64,000 nucleotides of DNA from assembly GCA_017849615.1 (NCBI GenBank), contig JAFIGS010000032.1, forward strand, positions 1 to 64,000, in the 5' to 3' direction. Below, piece after piece: positions 16,464 through 25,472 of the stretch (position 1 is the stretch's first letter; each line of letters opens with the position of its first letter). The DNA comes from Pseudolabrys sp. (GTDB lineage: Bacteria > Pseudomonadota > Alphaproteobacteria > Rhizobiales > Xanthobacteraceae). Below the pieces are notes generated by a model. The model was not told where the DNA came from and made no database searches. It was given only the letters and a program-made list of their open reading frames with translations. Made by a program: the position numbers and the translations under genes.

Positions 16464-18191
16464 ATGGCGGAAGCAGCGGCGAAACAGGACGCCGGCAGCG
16501 AGCGTGAGCTGACCGACGGCTTCAACCTCATTATCGACGCGCTCAAGCTCAACGGCGTCAAGACGCTCTACGCGGTCCCGGGCATTCCGATCACCGATTT
16601 CCTGCGCATGTCGCAGGCGGAGGGCCTGCGTGTTCTGTCGTTCCGCCACGAGCAGGCGGCCGGTTACGCCGCCTCGATCGCCGGCTATCTCACCAAGCAG
16701 CCGGGCGTCTGCGTCACCGTGTCGGCGCCGGGTTTCCTCAACGGCCTGACCGCGCTCGCGCACGCCACCACCAACTGCTTCCCGATGATCCTGATCTCGG
16801 GTTCGTCCGAGCGTGAGATCGTCGATCTCCAGCAAGGCGACTACGAGGAAATGGATCAGCTTGCCATCGCCAAGCCGCTCTGCAAGGCGGCGTTCCGCGT
16901 GCTGCATGCGCAGGACATCGGCATCGCCTTCGCGCGCGCCATCCGCGCCGCGGTGTCGGGCCGTCCGGGCGGCGTCTATCTCGATCTGCCGGCCAAATTG
17001 TTCGGCCAGGTGATGGATGCCGAGGCCGGCAAGAAGTCTCTGGTGAAGGTCATCGATCCTGCCCCAGCCCAGCTCCCGGCGCCGGACTCGATTAAGCGCG
17101 CGCTCGACGTGCTCAAGAGCGCCAAGAAGCCGCTGATCATTCTCGGCAAGGGCGCGGCTTACGCCCAGGCCGACGACGCCGTGAAGGCGTTGGTTGAAAA
17201 GTCGGGCATCCCGTTTCTGCCGATGTCGATGGCCAAGGGCTTGCTGCCCGACACGCATCCGCAATGCGCCGGCGCGGCGCGGTCGACCGTGCTCAAGGAT
17301 TCCGACGTCGTCATGCTGATCGGCGCGCGCCTGAACTGGCTGCTGTCGCACGGCAAGGGCAAGGCCTGGGGCGACGCGCCGAAGAAGTTCATCCAGATCG
17401 ACATCGAGCCCAAGGAAATGGACTCGAACGTCGAGATCGTGGCGCCCGTCGTCGGCGATATCGGCTCGTGCGTCGATGCGCTGCTCAAGGGCATGGGCGA
17501 CAAGTGGCCGGCGCCCGCCGCCGACTGGATCAAGACGGTGACATCGAAGCGTGACGACAACATCGCCAAGATGGCGCCGCGCCTGATGAACAACAACTCG
17601 CCGATGGACTACCACGGCGCGCTCGGCGTGCTGCGCACCATCGTCAAGGAGCGGCCCGACGCCATCCTGGTCAACGAAGGCGCCAACACGCTCGATCTCG
17701 CGCGCGGCATCATCGATGTCTACAAGCCGCGCAAGCGCATCGACGTCGGCACCTGGGGCATCATGGGTATCGGCATGGGCTACGCCGTCGCCGCCGCGGT
17801 GGAGACCGGCCAGCGTGTGCTCTGCGTCGAGGGCGACTCGGCCTTCGGGTTCAGCGGCATGGAGATCGAGACCATCTGCCGCTACAACCTGCCGGTCTGC
17901 ATCATCGTCTTCAACAATGACGGCATCTATCGCGGCACCGACGTCAACAAGGCGAGCGACGATCCGGCGACCACCGTATTCGTCAAGGGCGCGCGCTACG
18001 ACAAGATGATGGAAGCCTTCGGCGGCGTCGGCGTCAACGCCACCTCGCCGGACGAGCTCAAGCGCGCCGTCAACGAGGCGATGGACTCCGGCAGGCCGAC
18101 ATTGATCAACGCCGTGCTCGATCCGGCCGCCGGCAGCGAGTCCGGCCGTATCGGCAATCTCAATCCGCAGAGCCAGTTGAAGAAGAAGTGA
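16464..18191 (+). CDS. oxc: Oxalyl-CoA decarboxylase
   Basis: 575 residues, cytoplasmic, thiamine diphosphate-dependent. It converts oxalyl-CoA to formyl-CoA and CO2. The N-terminal PYR domain has the catalytic glutamate in [12 protein letters not shown] and the Oxc-typical stretch [21 protein letters not shown]. The central domain follows, and the C-terminal PP domain has [19 protein letters not shown] and FNNDGIYRG, the diphosphate/Mg motif. Length matches known Oxc (about 570). A GGGGAG ribosome binding site precedes the ATG. It is followed by frc, its obligate partner in the cycle. Confidence 0.97.
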   Translation: MAEAAAKQDAGSERELTDGFNLIIDALKLNGVKTLYAVPGIPITDFLRMSQAEGLRVLSFRHEQAAGYAASIAGYLTKQPGVCVTVSAPGFLNGLTALAHATTNCFPMILISGSSEREIVDLQQGDYEEMDQLAIAKPLCKAAFRVLHAQDIGIAFARAIRAAVSGRPGGVYLDLPAKLFGQVMDAEAGKKSLVKVIDPAPAQLPAPDSIKRALDVLKSAKKPLIILGKGAAYAQADDAVKALVEKSGIPFLPMSMAKGLLPDTHPQCAGAARSTVLKDSDVVMLIGARLNWLLSHGKGKAWGDAPKKFIQIDIEPKEMDSNVEIVAPVVGDIGSCVDALLKGMGDKWPAPAADWIKTVTSKRDDNIAKMAPRLMNNNSPMDYHGALGVLRTIVKERPDAILVNEGANTLDLARGIIDVYKPRKRIDVGTWGIMGIGMGYAVAAAVETGQRVLCVEGDSAFGFSGMEIETICRYNLPVCIIVFNNDGIYRGTDVNKASDDPATTVFVKGARYDKMMEAFGGVGVNATSPDELKRAVNEAMDSGRPTLINAVLDPAAGSESGRIGNLNPQSQLKKK

Positions 18192-18193
18192 AT

Positions 18194-18266
18194 TCGTCGT
18201 CCTCGCGAAAGCGGGGACCCAGCCCTTGAAGCATAAGAGCTGGATGCCCGCCTTCGCGGGCATGAC
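18194..18266. repeat. REP-like palindromic element between oxc and frc
   Basis: Two arms, TCGTCCTCGCGAAAGCGGGG ending in ACCCAGC and GCTGGATGCCCGCC ending in TTCGCGGGCATGAC, can pair. The same core (CCCGCGAAAGCGGG / CCCGCnTTCGCGGG) recurs at 22708-22846 and 34571-34654. It lies inside the oxc-frc transcription unit. Confidence 0.75.
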
Positions 18267-18287
18267 AGCCGAGAGTGGAGCAAGCAG

Positions 18288-19748
18288 ATGGCGAAGAAGA
18301 AACAGAAGGCGAAAGCCAAATCCAAACCGGTCGCCAAAAAACCGGCGAAAAAGGCGGCGAAGCCCGCCACGCGCAAGGCCGCGAAGCCTGCCGCCAAAAC
18401 GGCTGCGCCAAAGAAGACCAATGGCAACGGCGCCTATCCGAGGCCGTCGGCCAAGCCTTTCGGTCAGGACGGCAAGGCGCTGCAGGGCGTCCGCATCCTC
18501 GATTTCACGCATGTGCAGTCGGGCCCGACCTGCACGCAATTGCTCGCCTGGTTCGGCGCCGACGTGATCAAGGTCGAGCGCCCCGGCGTCGGCGACATCA
18601 CCCGCGGCCAGCTGGTCGACGTGAAGGGCGCCGATTCGCTCTATTTCACCATGCTCAATCACAACAAGCGGTCGATCACCATCGACTCCAAGCACCCGCA
18701 GGGCATGCGCGTCCTCAACGCGCTCATCAAGTCCTGCGACGTGCTGGTCGAGAACTTCGCGCCCGGCGCGCTCGATCGCATGGGCCTGACCTGGGACTAC
18801 ATCCACAAGCTCAACCCGCGCATGATCGTCGCCTCGGTCAAGGGTTTCGGCCCCGGGCCGTACGAGGATTGCAAGGTCTATGAGAACGTGGCGCAGTGCG
18901 CCGGCGGCTCGGCGTCGACCACCGGATTCCGCGATGGCCCGCCGCTCGTTACCGGCGCGCAGATCGGCGACTCCGGCACCGGTCTGCATCTGGCGCTCGG
19001 CATCGTGACCGCGCTCTACCAGCGCAACCGCACCGGCCGCGGCCAGAAGGTGCTGTGCGCCATGCAGGATGGCGTGCTCAATCTGTCGCGCGTCAAGCTG
19101 CGCGATCAGCAGCGCCTCAAGCACGGACCGCTCACCGAGTACTCGCAATACGGCGAGGGCATTCCGTTCGGCGACGCAACGCCGCGCGCCGGCAACGATT
19201 CCGGCGGCGGCCAGCCCGGCCGCATTCTCAAGTGCAAGGGCGCGCCGGAAGACCCGAACGCCTACATCTATTTCATCACCCAGGCGCCGGTCTGGGGCGA
19301 GATCTGCGACATCATCGGCGAGCCGACCTGGAAGACCGATCCGGAATACGCCACGCCGAAGGCCCGCCTGCCGAAGCTCAACCAGATATTCGAGCGGATC
19401 GAGCAGTGGACCATGACCCTGACCAAGTTCGAGGTCATGAATGCCTGCAACGCGGTCGATATCCCGGTTGGTCCGATCCTGTCGATGAAGGAGATCGCCG
19501 AAGAAAAATCTTTGCGCGACACCGGCACGGTGGTCGAGGTCGATCATCCGACCCGCGGCAAGTATCTGACGGTCGGTAATCCGATCAAGATGTCGGATTC
19601 GATCTCGGAGGTGAGGCGCTCGCCGCTGCTTGGCGAACACACCGACGAAATCCTGTCCGACGTGCTCGGCTTCAAGGCGGCGGAAATCGCGGAGATCAAG
19701 AACTCGGGTGCGCTCAGCGCGCCGGAGAAGAAAGAAAAGGCGGCGTAA
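18288..19748 (+). CDS. frc: Formyl-CoA:oxalate CoA-transferase with Lys/Ala-rich N-terminal extension
   Basis: 486 residues. The enzyme moves CoA from formyl-CoA to oxalate, giving oxalyl-CoA and formate. The class III CoA-transferase fold begins near residue 63 ([20 protein letters not shown]). D228 in [10 protein letters not shown] corresponds to the catalytic aspartate of Oxalobacter Frc, and [13 protein letters not shown] is the glycine loop. Residues 2-47 are an unusual Lys/Ala/Pro-rich tail. No ATG, GTG or TTG codon occurs between the tail and the fold, so it is part of the protein rather than a start error. A GGAG ribosome binding site lies upstream. Confidence 0.96.
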   Translation: MAKKKQKAKAKSKPVAKKPAKKAAKPATRKAAKPAAKTAAPKKTNGNGAYPRPSAKPFGQDGKALQGVRILDFTHVQSGPTCTQLLAWFGADVIKVERPGVGDITRGQLVDVKGADSLYFTMLNHNKRSITIDSKHPQGMRVLNALIKSCDVLVENFAPGALDRMGLTWDYIHKLNPRMIVASVKGFGPGPYEDCKVYENVAQCAGGSASTTGFRDGPPLVTGAQIGDSGTGLHLALGIVTALYQRNRTGRGQKVLCAMQDGVLNLSRVKLRDQQRLKHGPLTEYSQYGEGIPFGDATPRAGNDSGGGQPGRILKCKGAPEDPNAYIYFITQAPVWGEICDIIGEPTWKTDPEYATPKARLPKLNQIFERIEQWTMTLTKFEVMNACNAVDIPVGPILSMKEIAEEKSLRDTGTVVEVDHPTRGKYLTVGNPIKMSDSISEVRRSPLLGEHTDEILSDVLGFKAAEIAEIKNSGALSAPEKKEKAA

Positions 19749-19751
19749 CTT

Positions 19752-19904
19752 CCCTCTCCCCGCGTGCGGGGAGAGGGTGCCGAGCGCCGGTAGGCGCGAG
19801 GCGGGTGAGGGCGCTTCGCCGCATTGCGTGACGGCTGCGCCCCCTCACCCGACTTCCTCGCGTCGCTCGGAAGTCGACCTCTCCCCGCTAGCGGGGAGAG
19901 GTGA
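19752..19904. repeat. Composite inverted repeat (two hairpins plus long arms)
   Basis: The ends are near-identical hairpins: CCTCTCCCCGC..GCGGGGAGAGG at 19753-19776 and again at 19878-19901. Between them GGGTGAGGGCGC (19803-19814) faces GCGCCCCCTCACCC (19837-19850). The whole unit can fold into one large cruciform. It separates frc from the formyltransferase-like gene. No transposase is nearby, so it is a non-autonomous palindromic element. Confidence 0.8.
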
Positions 19905-19932
19905 GGAAAGTGAAGTTCTGGGAGGTTTATGA

Positions 19933-20862
19933 ATGCGTATCGTAGTCCACGGCCAGCAGGCCTTCGGCAAGGCAGTGTTGGAAGCGCTGCTCAAGCGCGG
20001 CGACGAAGTCATCGCGGTTTATGTCGCGCCGGAAAAGGAAGGCGCCAAGGCCGATCCGCTGAAGGAAGCCGCGCTCGCCGCCGGGCTGCCGGTGCATCAG
20101 CCCTCGTCCTACAAGGACCCCAAGGTGTGGGAAGAGTTCAAGGCCATGAAGCCCGACCTGCAGGTCATGGCTTTCGTCACGCTTTTCGTGCCGGAGGAAT
20201 TCCTCAATATCCCGACACACGGCTCGATCCAGTATCATCCGTCGCTGCTGCCGGCCTATCGCGGCGCTTCCGCCATCAACTGGCCGATCATCAAGGGCGA
20301 GAAGGAAACCGGTCTGTCGATCTTCTGGCCGGATAACGGCCTCGATACCGGCGACATTCTCATCCAGAAGAAGACGCCGATCTCCGACACCGACACGCTC
20401 GGCACCGTCTATTTCGATCGGCTGTTCCCGATGGGCGTCGATGCCATGCTCGAAGGCGTCGATCTGGTGAAGGCCGGCAAGGCGCCGAAGATCAAGCAGG
20501 ATGAGTCGAAGGCCACCTACGAAGGCCTGTGCCGCGCCGACAACGCCAAGATCGACTGGGGCAAACCGTGGGAGCAGATCGATCGTCTGATCCGCGGCTG
20601 CAATCCGGCGCCCGGCGCGTGGACGACACTCAACGGCGCCAACGTCAAGGTGTTCGACGCCAAGCCTTTGCCGGCGCGCGACCCCAAGGGCATCGGCGGC
20701 AAGCTCGGCGAGATTGTCGCCATGGATGACAACAGCATCACCGTCGTCTGCGCCGACGGCCGCTTCAACATCACCCGCGTTCAGGCCGACGGCGGCAAGA
20801 AGATCAGCGCGGGCGAGTGGGCGAAGGGCGCAGGCGTCCAGCTCAAGGCCCGATTCTCATAA
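19933..20862 (+). CDS. 10-formyltetrahydrofolate hydrolase/formyltransferase-like protein
   Basis: 309 residues. An N-terminal formyltransferase fold and a C-terminal OB-like domain resemble methionyl-tRNA formyltransferase, but the active-site segment reads SIQYHPSLLPAYRGASAINW, with FWPDNGLDTGD further on. This is the pattern of the hydrolase domain of 10-formyl-THF dehydrogenase (ALDH1L1), with H102 and D138 matching its H106/D142 in spacing. Fmt has N-x-H at this place, here Q-Y-H. So it likely handles the formyl group of 10-formyl-THF, not Met-tRNA. It lies between frc and fhs. Whether it releases formate, or transfers formyl between CoA and folate, is open. Confidence 0.8.
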   Translation: MRIVVHGQQAFGKAVLEALLKRGDEVIAVYVAPEKEGAKADPLKEAALAAGLPVHQPSSYKDPKVWEEFKAMKPDLQVMAFVTLFVPEEFLNIPTHGSIQYHPSLLPAYRGASAINWPIIKGEKETGLSIFWPDNGLDTGDILIQKKTPISDTDTLGTVYFDRLFPMGVDAMLEGVDLVKAGKAPKIKQDESKATYEGLCRADNAKIDWGKPWEQIDRLIRGCNPAPGAWTTLNGANVKVFDAKPLPARDPKGIGGKLGEIVAMDDNSITVVCADGRFNITRVQADGGKKISAGEWAKGAGVQLKARFS

Positions 20863-20871
20863 CTCTCCGCT

Positions 20872-20952
20872 GTCATGCCCGCACTTGTTGTGGGCATCCA
20901 CGTCTTGAGCCGCAAGCAAGACATGGATGGCCGGGATTAGCCCGGCCATGAC
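20872..20952. repeat. REP-like palindromic element
   Basis: Outer arms GTCATGCCCGC at 20872 and CCCGGCCATGAC at 20952 with inner ATCCACGTCTTG / CAAGACATGGAT form a long imperfect hairpin. It lies between the formyltransferase-like gene and fhs and belongs to the same broad class as the other elements, with a different core. Confidence 0.72.
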
Positions 20953-20999
20953 GAAGAAGAAAAATGCCGGTTCACCAGGTCACCAAACGGAAACGCACC

Positions 21000-22694
21000 A
21001 TGCCCGCTTCGCAGCACCAGTCCCCGAAATCGGATATCGAAATCTCCCAGGCCGCGACCAAGCGTCGAATCCTCGACGTCGCCAAGGAAAAGCTCGGCAT
21101 CGCCGCGGAAAACCTCGAGCCCTATGGTCACTACAAGGCCAAGGTGTCGATGGACTACGTCAAGTCGCTGGCCGGCAAGCCGAACGGCAAGCTGATCCTG
21201 GTCACCGCGATTTCGCCGACGCCGGCCGGCGAGGGCAAGACCACCACGACGGTCGGCCTCACCGACGCGCTCAACTACATCGGCAAGAAGGCGATGCTCT
21301 GCCTGCGTGAGCCGTCGCTCGGGCCGTCCTTCGGCGTCAAGGGCGGCGCGGCCGGCGGCGGCTACGCGCAGGTGATCCCGATGGAGGACATCAACCTCCA
21401 CTTCACCGGCGATTTCCACGCCATCACCTCGGCGCACAATCTGCTTTCGGCGCTGATCGACAACCACATCTACTGGGGCAACGCGCTCGGTATCGACTCG
21501 CGCCGCGTCACCTGGCGCCGCGTCATGGATATGAACGATCGCGCGCTGCGTGAGATCGTCTGCTCGCTCGGCGGCGTCGCCAACGGCTATCCGCGCGAAG
21601 CCGGTTTCGACATCACCGTCGCCTCCGAGGTCATGGCGATCTTCTGTCTCGCCCGCGACCTCGAGGACCTCAAGGAGCGCCTCGGCAACATCATCGTCGG
21701 CTACACCCGCGAGCGCAAGGCGATCCGCGCCCGCGAGCTCAACGCCCACGGCGCCATGGCCGCGCTCTTGAAGGACGCCATCGCGCCGAACCTGGTGCAG
21801 ACGCTCGAAGGCACGCCCGCCTTCATCCACGGCGGGCCCTTCGCCAATATCGCGCATGGCTGCAACTCGGTGTCGGCGACCGCCTCGGCGCTCAAGCTCG
21901 CCGATTACGTCGTCACCGAAGCCGGTTTCGGCGCCGATCTCGGCGCCGAGAAGTTCATCGACATCAAGTGCCGCAAGGCCGGCCTCAAGCCGGACTGCGT
22001 CGTCATCGTCGCCACCATCCGCGCGCTCAAGATGCATGGCGGCGTCAAGAAGGAAGACCTCAAGAGGGAGGACCTGAAGGCGCTCGAGGCCGGCATGTCG
22101 AACCTGCAGCGCCACATCGAGAACCTCAAGAAGTTCGGCTTGCCGGCGGTCGTGTCGATCAACCGCTTCTCGGCCGATACCGATGCGGAGATCAAGCTGG
22201 TCAAGGACAAGTGCAAGGCGCTCGGCGTCGAGGCGCTGATGGCCGATCACTGGGCCATGGGCGGCGAGGGCGCGGCCGACGTCGCCAAGGCCGTGGTCAA
22301 GACCATCGACGAGGGCAAGGCCAATCTCAAGTTCCTCTATCCGGACGAGATGCCGCTGTTCGAGAAGATCCGCACCATCGCCAAGGAAATCTACCGCGCC
22401 GACGATGCGACCGCCGACAAGTCGGTCAAGGATCAGCTCAAGCAGTGGGAAGAGATGGGCTTCGGCAAGCTGCCGGTCTGCATCGCCAAGACGCAGTACT
22501 CGTTCTCGACCAACCCGGACGCCAAGGGCGCGCCGACCGGCTTCTCGATCCCGGTGCGTGAGGTCCGTCTGTCGGCCGGCGCCGAGTTCGTGGTCGCGGT
22601 CTGCGGTGAGATCATGACCATGCCGGGCCTGCCCAAGACGCCCTCGGCCGACGTCATCGACGTCAAGGACGGCAAGATCGTCGGGCTGTTCTAG
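21000..22694 (+). CDS. fhs: Formate-tetrahydrofolate ligase
   Basis: 564 residues from the ATG at 21000; an in-frame ATG at 20964 would add 12 residues. The enzyme joins formate to tetrahydrofolate with ATP to give 10-formyl-THF. The P-loop-like motif [40 protein letters not shown]-type segment and FTGDFHAI are hallmarks. Length fits the family (about 557). In the oxalate block it would carry formate into one-carbon metabolism. Confidence 0.97.
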   Translation: MPASQHQSPKSDIEISQAATKRRILDVAKEKLGIAAENLEPYGHYKAKVSMDYVKSLAGKPNGKLILVTAISPTPAGEGKTTTTVGLTDALNYIGKKAMLCLREPSLGPSFGVKGGAAGGGYAQVIPMEDINLHFTGDFHAITSAHNLLSALIDNHIYWGNALGIDSRRVTWRRVMDMNDRALREIVCSLGGVANGYPREAGFDITVASEVMAIFCLARDLEDLKERLGNIIVGYTRERKAIRARELNAHGAMAALLKDAIAPNLVQTLEGTPAFIHGGPFANIAHGCNSVSATASALKLADYVVTEAGFGADLGAEKFIDIKCRKAGLKPDCVVIVATIRALKMHGGVKKEDLKREDLKALEAGMSNLQRHIENLKKFGLPAVVSINRFSADTDAEIKLVKDKCKALGVEALMADHWAMGGEGAADVAKAVVKTIDEGKANLKFLYPDEMPLFEKIRTIAKEIYRADDATADKSVKDQLKQWEEMGFGKLPVCIAKTQYSFSTNPDAKGAPTGFSIPVREVRLSAGAEFVVAVCGEIMTMPGLPKTPSADVIDVKDGKIVGLF

Positions 22695-22707
22695 GCCGGT
22701 CGTCTTC

Positions 22708-22846
22708 CGGTCATCCCCGCGAAAGCGGGAATCCAGCACTTCGAAACGGGCGGCCTCAACGGCCGCCCGTTTCCGTTCCGGCTCGCGGCCCTCGAACGCC
22801 GTGATATAAATCGCCAGGGCTGGGTCCCCGCCTTCGCGGGGACGAC
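22708..22846. repeat. REP-like element with embedded hairpin after fhs
   Basis: Left arm TCATCCCCGCGAAAGCGGGA (22711-22730) followed by ATCCAGC, and right arm GCTGGGTCCCCGCC plus TTCGCGGGGACGAC (22819-22846), share the core of the 18194 and 34571 elements. Between them is a perfect 10-bp stem listed as a terminator. Confidence 0.75.
22746..22777 (+). terminator. Probable terminator of fhs
   Basis: ACGGGCGGCC and GGCCGCCCGT form a perfect 10-bp stem around a TCAAC loop (22746-22770), followed by the short T-containing run TTCCGTT. It lies 50 bases after the fhs stop. Confidence 0.5.
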
Positions 22847-22866
22847 AACAAACCGAGGACCTGCAG

Positions 22867-23553
22867 ATGCTCAAGTTCTACTATTCCGGCGCACCGAACC
22901 CGATGAAGGTGGCGCTGTTCCTCGAGGAAGCCGGGCTGCCCTACGAGGCGGTGCCGGTCGACACCCGCAAGGGCGAGCAGCACAAGCCGGAATATCTGGC
23001 GATCAATCCCAACGCCAAGGTGCCGGCGATCGTCGATGGCGACGTCACGGTGTTCGACTCCAACGCTATCCTGCTCTATCTCGGCGAAAAGACCGGCAAA
23101 TTCATGCCAGCCTCCGGCGACAAGTTGCGCGGCGAATTGCTGTCCTGGCTGATGTTCATTGCCTCGGGCGTCGGCCCGTATTCCGGCCAGTCGGTGCACT
23201 TCCGCAACTACGCGCCGGAGAAGATCGAATACGCCATCAACCGCTACATGTACGAGACGCAACGTCATTACGGCATTATCGATGCACGGCTCGGCAAGCA
23301 GAAATACATGGTCGGCGACACCTATACGATCCTCGACATGGCGCTGTGGGGCTGGGCGCGGCTCATCCCGGTGGCGCTCGGCGAAAGTTACTGGGCCAAG
23401 TTTCCGAACCTCAAGCGGCTGATGGACGAGATCAACGCCCGCCCCGCCGCGGCCCGCGCCATCGCCATCAAGGACAAGCACGCCTTCAAGACCGAGTTCG
23501 ACGACGAGGCGAAGAAGGCGATGTTCCGCCACATGCAGGAGAAGGTGTCGTAG
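22867..23553 (+). CDS. Glutathione S-transferase family protein
   Basis: 228 residues. The N-terminal thioredoxin-like GST domain (about 1-80) has KVPAIVDGD with the cis-proline and FDSNAILLYL for glutathione binding. The C-terminal helical domain spans about 90-210. QHKPEYLAINPNAKVPAI resembles the YghU/YfcG (Nu-class-like) group, which often act on disulfides; this finer placement is a guess. It follows the oxalate genes after a REP element and may be independently transcribed. Confidence 0.9.
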   Translation: MLKFYYSGAPNPMKVALFLEEAGLPYEAVPVDTRKGEQHKPEYLAINPNAKVPAIVDGDVTVFDSNAILLYLGEKTGKFMPASGDKLRGELLSWLMFIASGVGPYSGQSVHFRNYAPEKIEYAINRYMYETQRHYGIIDARLGKQKYMVGDTYTILDMALWGWARLIPVALGESYWAKFPNLKRLMDEINARPAAARAIAIKDKHAFKTEFDDEAKKAMFRHMQEKVS

Positions 23554-23563
23554 ACGGTTGCCG

Positions 23564-23602
23564 TTGTTCCGGGCCGCCGCCGCGCGGCGGTCCCGGAATG
23601 AC
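23564..23602. repeat. Short REP-like palindrome
   Basis: TTGTTCCGGGCCGCCGCC and GGCGGTCCCGGAATGACC form a compact hairpin of the TCCGGGA-type repeat also seen at 38757, 49413, 51144 and 60371. It follows the GST stop and may help end transcription. Confidence 0.65.
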
Positions 23603-23654
23603 CCGGTAAGAATTGCGTGCTAGGAGGCGGAAAAGCACAGACAAAGGCTGTCCC

Positions 23655-24260
23655 ATGGACCTTAACAAGATACCTGCGGGCATGAATCCGCCGCACGATG
23701 TTTATGCCGTGATCGAGGTGCCGCTCGGCGGCGTTCCGGTGAAGTACGAATTCGACAAAACGTCGAGCGCGCTGTTTGTTGATCGCTTCCTGCACACGGC
23801 GATGTTCTATCCCGGCAATTACGGTTTCATCCCGCATACTTTGTCGAACGACGGCGACCCCTGCGACGTCATGGTGATCACGCAGGTGCCGGTGGTGCCC
23901 GGCGCGGTGATCCGTGTGCGTCCGGTCGGCGCCTTGCTGATGGAAGACGAAGCCGGCGGCGACGAGAAAATCCTCGCCGTCCCGGTGGACAAGCTGCACC
24001 CGTTCTACAAGGGCGTCACCAGCTATCGCGATCTGCCGGATGTGATGATCGAGCAGATCGCGCACTTCTTCCAGCACTACAAGGATCTGGAAAAGGGCAA
24101 GTGGGTGTCGATCGTGCGCTGGCTCGATGCGCGCGAGGCCGAAGGCCTGATCCTGGAAGGCATCGCCCGCGCCAAGGGCAGGAAAGTCGGCGCGAAGACC
24201 AAGCCTGCAACAAAGCCTGCGGCCGCGAAGAAGGCCAAGTCGGTCAAGCGCAAGAAGTAA
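23655..24260 (+). CDS. ppa: Inorganic pyrophosphatase with Lys/Ala-rich C-terminal tail
   Basis: 201 residues from the ATG at 23655 (the open frame begins 14 codons earlier, without good context). Family I soluble pyrophosphatase: EVPLGGVPVKYEFDK, YPGNYGFIPHTLSNDGDPCDVMV and EDEAGGDEKILAVP hold the metal-binding acidic residues. It hydrolyses diphosphate, for example from acyl-CoA and folate ligations. The last 25 or so residues are a Lys/Ala/Thr tail absent from E. coli Ppa (176 residues), similar in composition to the Frc N-terminal extension. It is convergent with the LysR gene. Confidence 0.95.
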   Translation: MDLNKIPAGMNPPHDVYAVIEVPLGGVPVKYEFDKTSSALFVDRFLHTAMFYPGNYGFIPHTLSNDGDPCDVMVITQVPVVPGAVIRVRPVGALLMEDEAGGDEKILAVPVDKLHPFYKGVTSYRDLPDVMIEQIAHFFQHYKDLEKGKWVSIVRWLDAREAEGLILEGIARAKGRKVGAKTKPATKPAAAKKAKSVKRKK

Positions 24261-24349
24261 CTCTAGCCATTCGTCTCCACGGAAGCGGGGACGAACCTAG
24301 CTCCACGCTCCGTAAAGACTGGGCCCCGCCATAGGTGTTCCCAAAGAAC

Positions 24350-24366
24350 GCCGTTCTTCGAACGGC
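24350..24366. terminator. Perfect hairpin between convergent ppa and LysR gene
   Basis: GCCGTTC-TTC-GAACGGC, a 7-bp stem with a three-base loop, lies between two convergent genes. No T-run follows directly on either strand, so its role as a terminator is uncertain. A degenerate copy of the CGAAAGCGGGGA repeat lies just upstream (about 24268-24305). Confidence 0.35.
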
Positions 24367-24411
24367 TATGGGCGAGGGCGAACGGAGTTCTTACAGCGTT
24401 CAGGGCCGCGC

Positions 24412-25302
24412 CTAAGCCAGCGACGGCGCGATGCGCTTGGCCTCGGTCACCAGCGCCGCGGTCGTCGGCATCATCGGTTCGCGGCGCGGAACAACGAGAC
24501 CGATGGTCTGCACCGCGTTCGGCTCGACGATCGGAATGGCGCGGATCGTCTCCGTGAGGCCGAGAGTCTGCGCGATCTTCTCCGGCATCACGCTGGCCCA
24601 GCGCCCGGTGCGCACATGGCTGTACAGAAGGATCATCGAATTGGATTCGAGCGTCGGCCGCGATTCCGCGCCGGCGCTTTTGAGCAGACGGTCGATGATC
24701 CGGCGGTTCTGCATGTCGGGTGTCAACAGGCATAGCGGCAGCTGCGCGACCTCCGTCCAGGTGACTTTGTCGCGGTCGCCGAGCGGCGCGTCGGCGGAGG
24801 TCAGCAGCCGGTAGTGTTCCTGATAGAGCGGCACGATGTTGACCCGCCCGACCGGCTCGTTCTCGATGTAGGAAATGCCGGCATCGATTTCGAGATTTTC
24901 CAGGAGGTCGAGAATCTCGATCGACGTTCGCGACAGCACCGTGAACTGCACATGGGGATGCCGCTCGCGATAGGGCGTCGTCAGTGCGGCCACCATCGGC
25001 AGCGCGGTCGGAATCGCGGCGATGCGCAGCCGCCCGGTCAGGCCGTGGCGCAGCGCCTTGATGTCCTCGCGCATGGCGCGCGTATCGCCGACGATGCGGC
25101 GCGCCCACTCCAGCACCCGCTCTCCCTCGGGGGTGAAGCCCTGGAATCGCGAGCCGCGTTTGACCAGCAGTACGCCCATTTGCTCCTCGATCTGCTTCAC
25201 GCCGGCGGACAAGGTCGGCTGGGTGACGCCGCAGGTCTCGGCCGCCCGGCCGAAGTGCTTCTCGCGCGCCAGCGCCAAAAGGAAGTCGAGCTTGTCGATC
25301 AA
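24412..25302 (-). CDS. LysR-family transcriptional regulator of formate dehydrogenase (putative)
   Basis: 296 residues. N-terminal winged helix with FGRAAETCGVTQPTLSAGVKQIE, the LysR helix-turn-helix; then an effector-binding domain. It is transcribed divergently from the formate dehydrogenase genes, the classic LysR arrangement, as with FdsR-type regulators. RAHR-type residues of the effector pocket cannot be assigned. The likely signal is formate or a related metabolite, by context only. Confidence 0.9.
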   Translation of the reverse strand: MIDKLDFLLALAREKHFGRAAETCGVTQPTLSAGVKQIEEQMGVLLVKRGSRFQGFTPEGERVLEWARRIVGDTRAMREDIKALRHGLTGRLRIAAIPTALPMVAALTTPYRERHPHVQFTVLSRTSIEILDLLENLEIDAGISYIENEPVGRVNIVPLYQEHYRLLTSADAPLGDRDKVTWTEVAQLPLCLLTPDMQNRRIIDRLLKSAGAESRPTLESNSMILLYSHVRTGRWASVMPEKIAQTLGLTETIRAIPIVEPNAVQTIGLVVPRREPMMPTTAALVTEAKRIAPSLA

Positions 25303-25386
25303 GGCAATAGTCCTTTTTAATCAGTATCTTAACCTAGCAAAAGCGATCGGCCCACACACCAATTTCGAGCGGCAATGGCCTCGGCT

Positions 25387-25405
25387 TGATAGTCTTTGGC
25401 TATTA
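25387..25405. promoter_or_regulatory. Putative LysR box in the fdh/lysR divergent region
   Basis: ATAG-N7-CTAT at 25389-25403 is a short palindrome with the T-N11-A spacing typical of LysR sites (T25390, A25402). An ATAGTC at 25307 near the lysR start repeats its left half. It lies between the two divergent start codons, about 70 bases before the dehydrogenase gene. Confidence 0.4.
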
Positions 25406-25472
25406 ACCCATGCCCGGGAGGGGGTTGTCCACTCTCTAGAACGGCTTCAGAAAGAGCCTCTGGGAGAACAAT

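Noticed and set aside
16389-19640. 1083-codon open frame on the minus strand opposite oxc and frc
   Set aside because: It mirrors the third-position GC of oxc and frc and has low-complexity, Arg/Ala/Asp-rich sequence with no domain. The plus-strand enzymes are certain.
19752-19904. Possible insertion sequence remnant
   Set aside because: It has paired inverted ends but no coding remnant and no target duplication that I can see; it fits a palindromic REP-like element better.
19933-20862. Annotation as methionyl-tRNA formyltransferase (fmt)
   Set aside because: The active-site segment has Q-Y-H-P and GLDTGD as in ALDH1L1, not the N-x-H of Fmt, and it sits with frc and fhs rather than with def.
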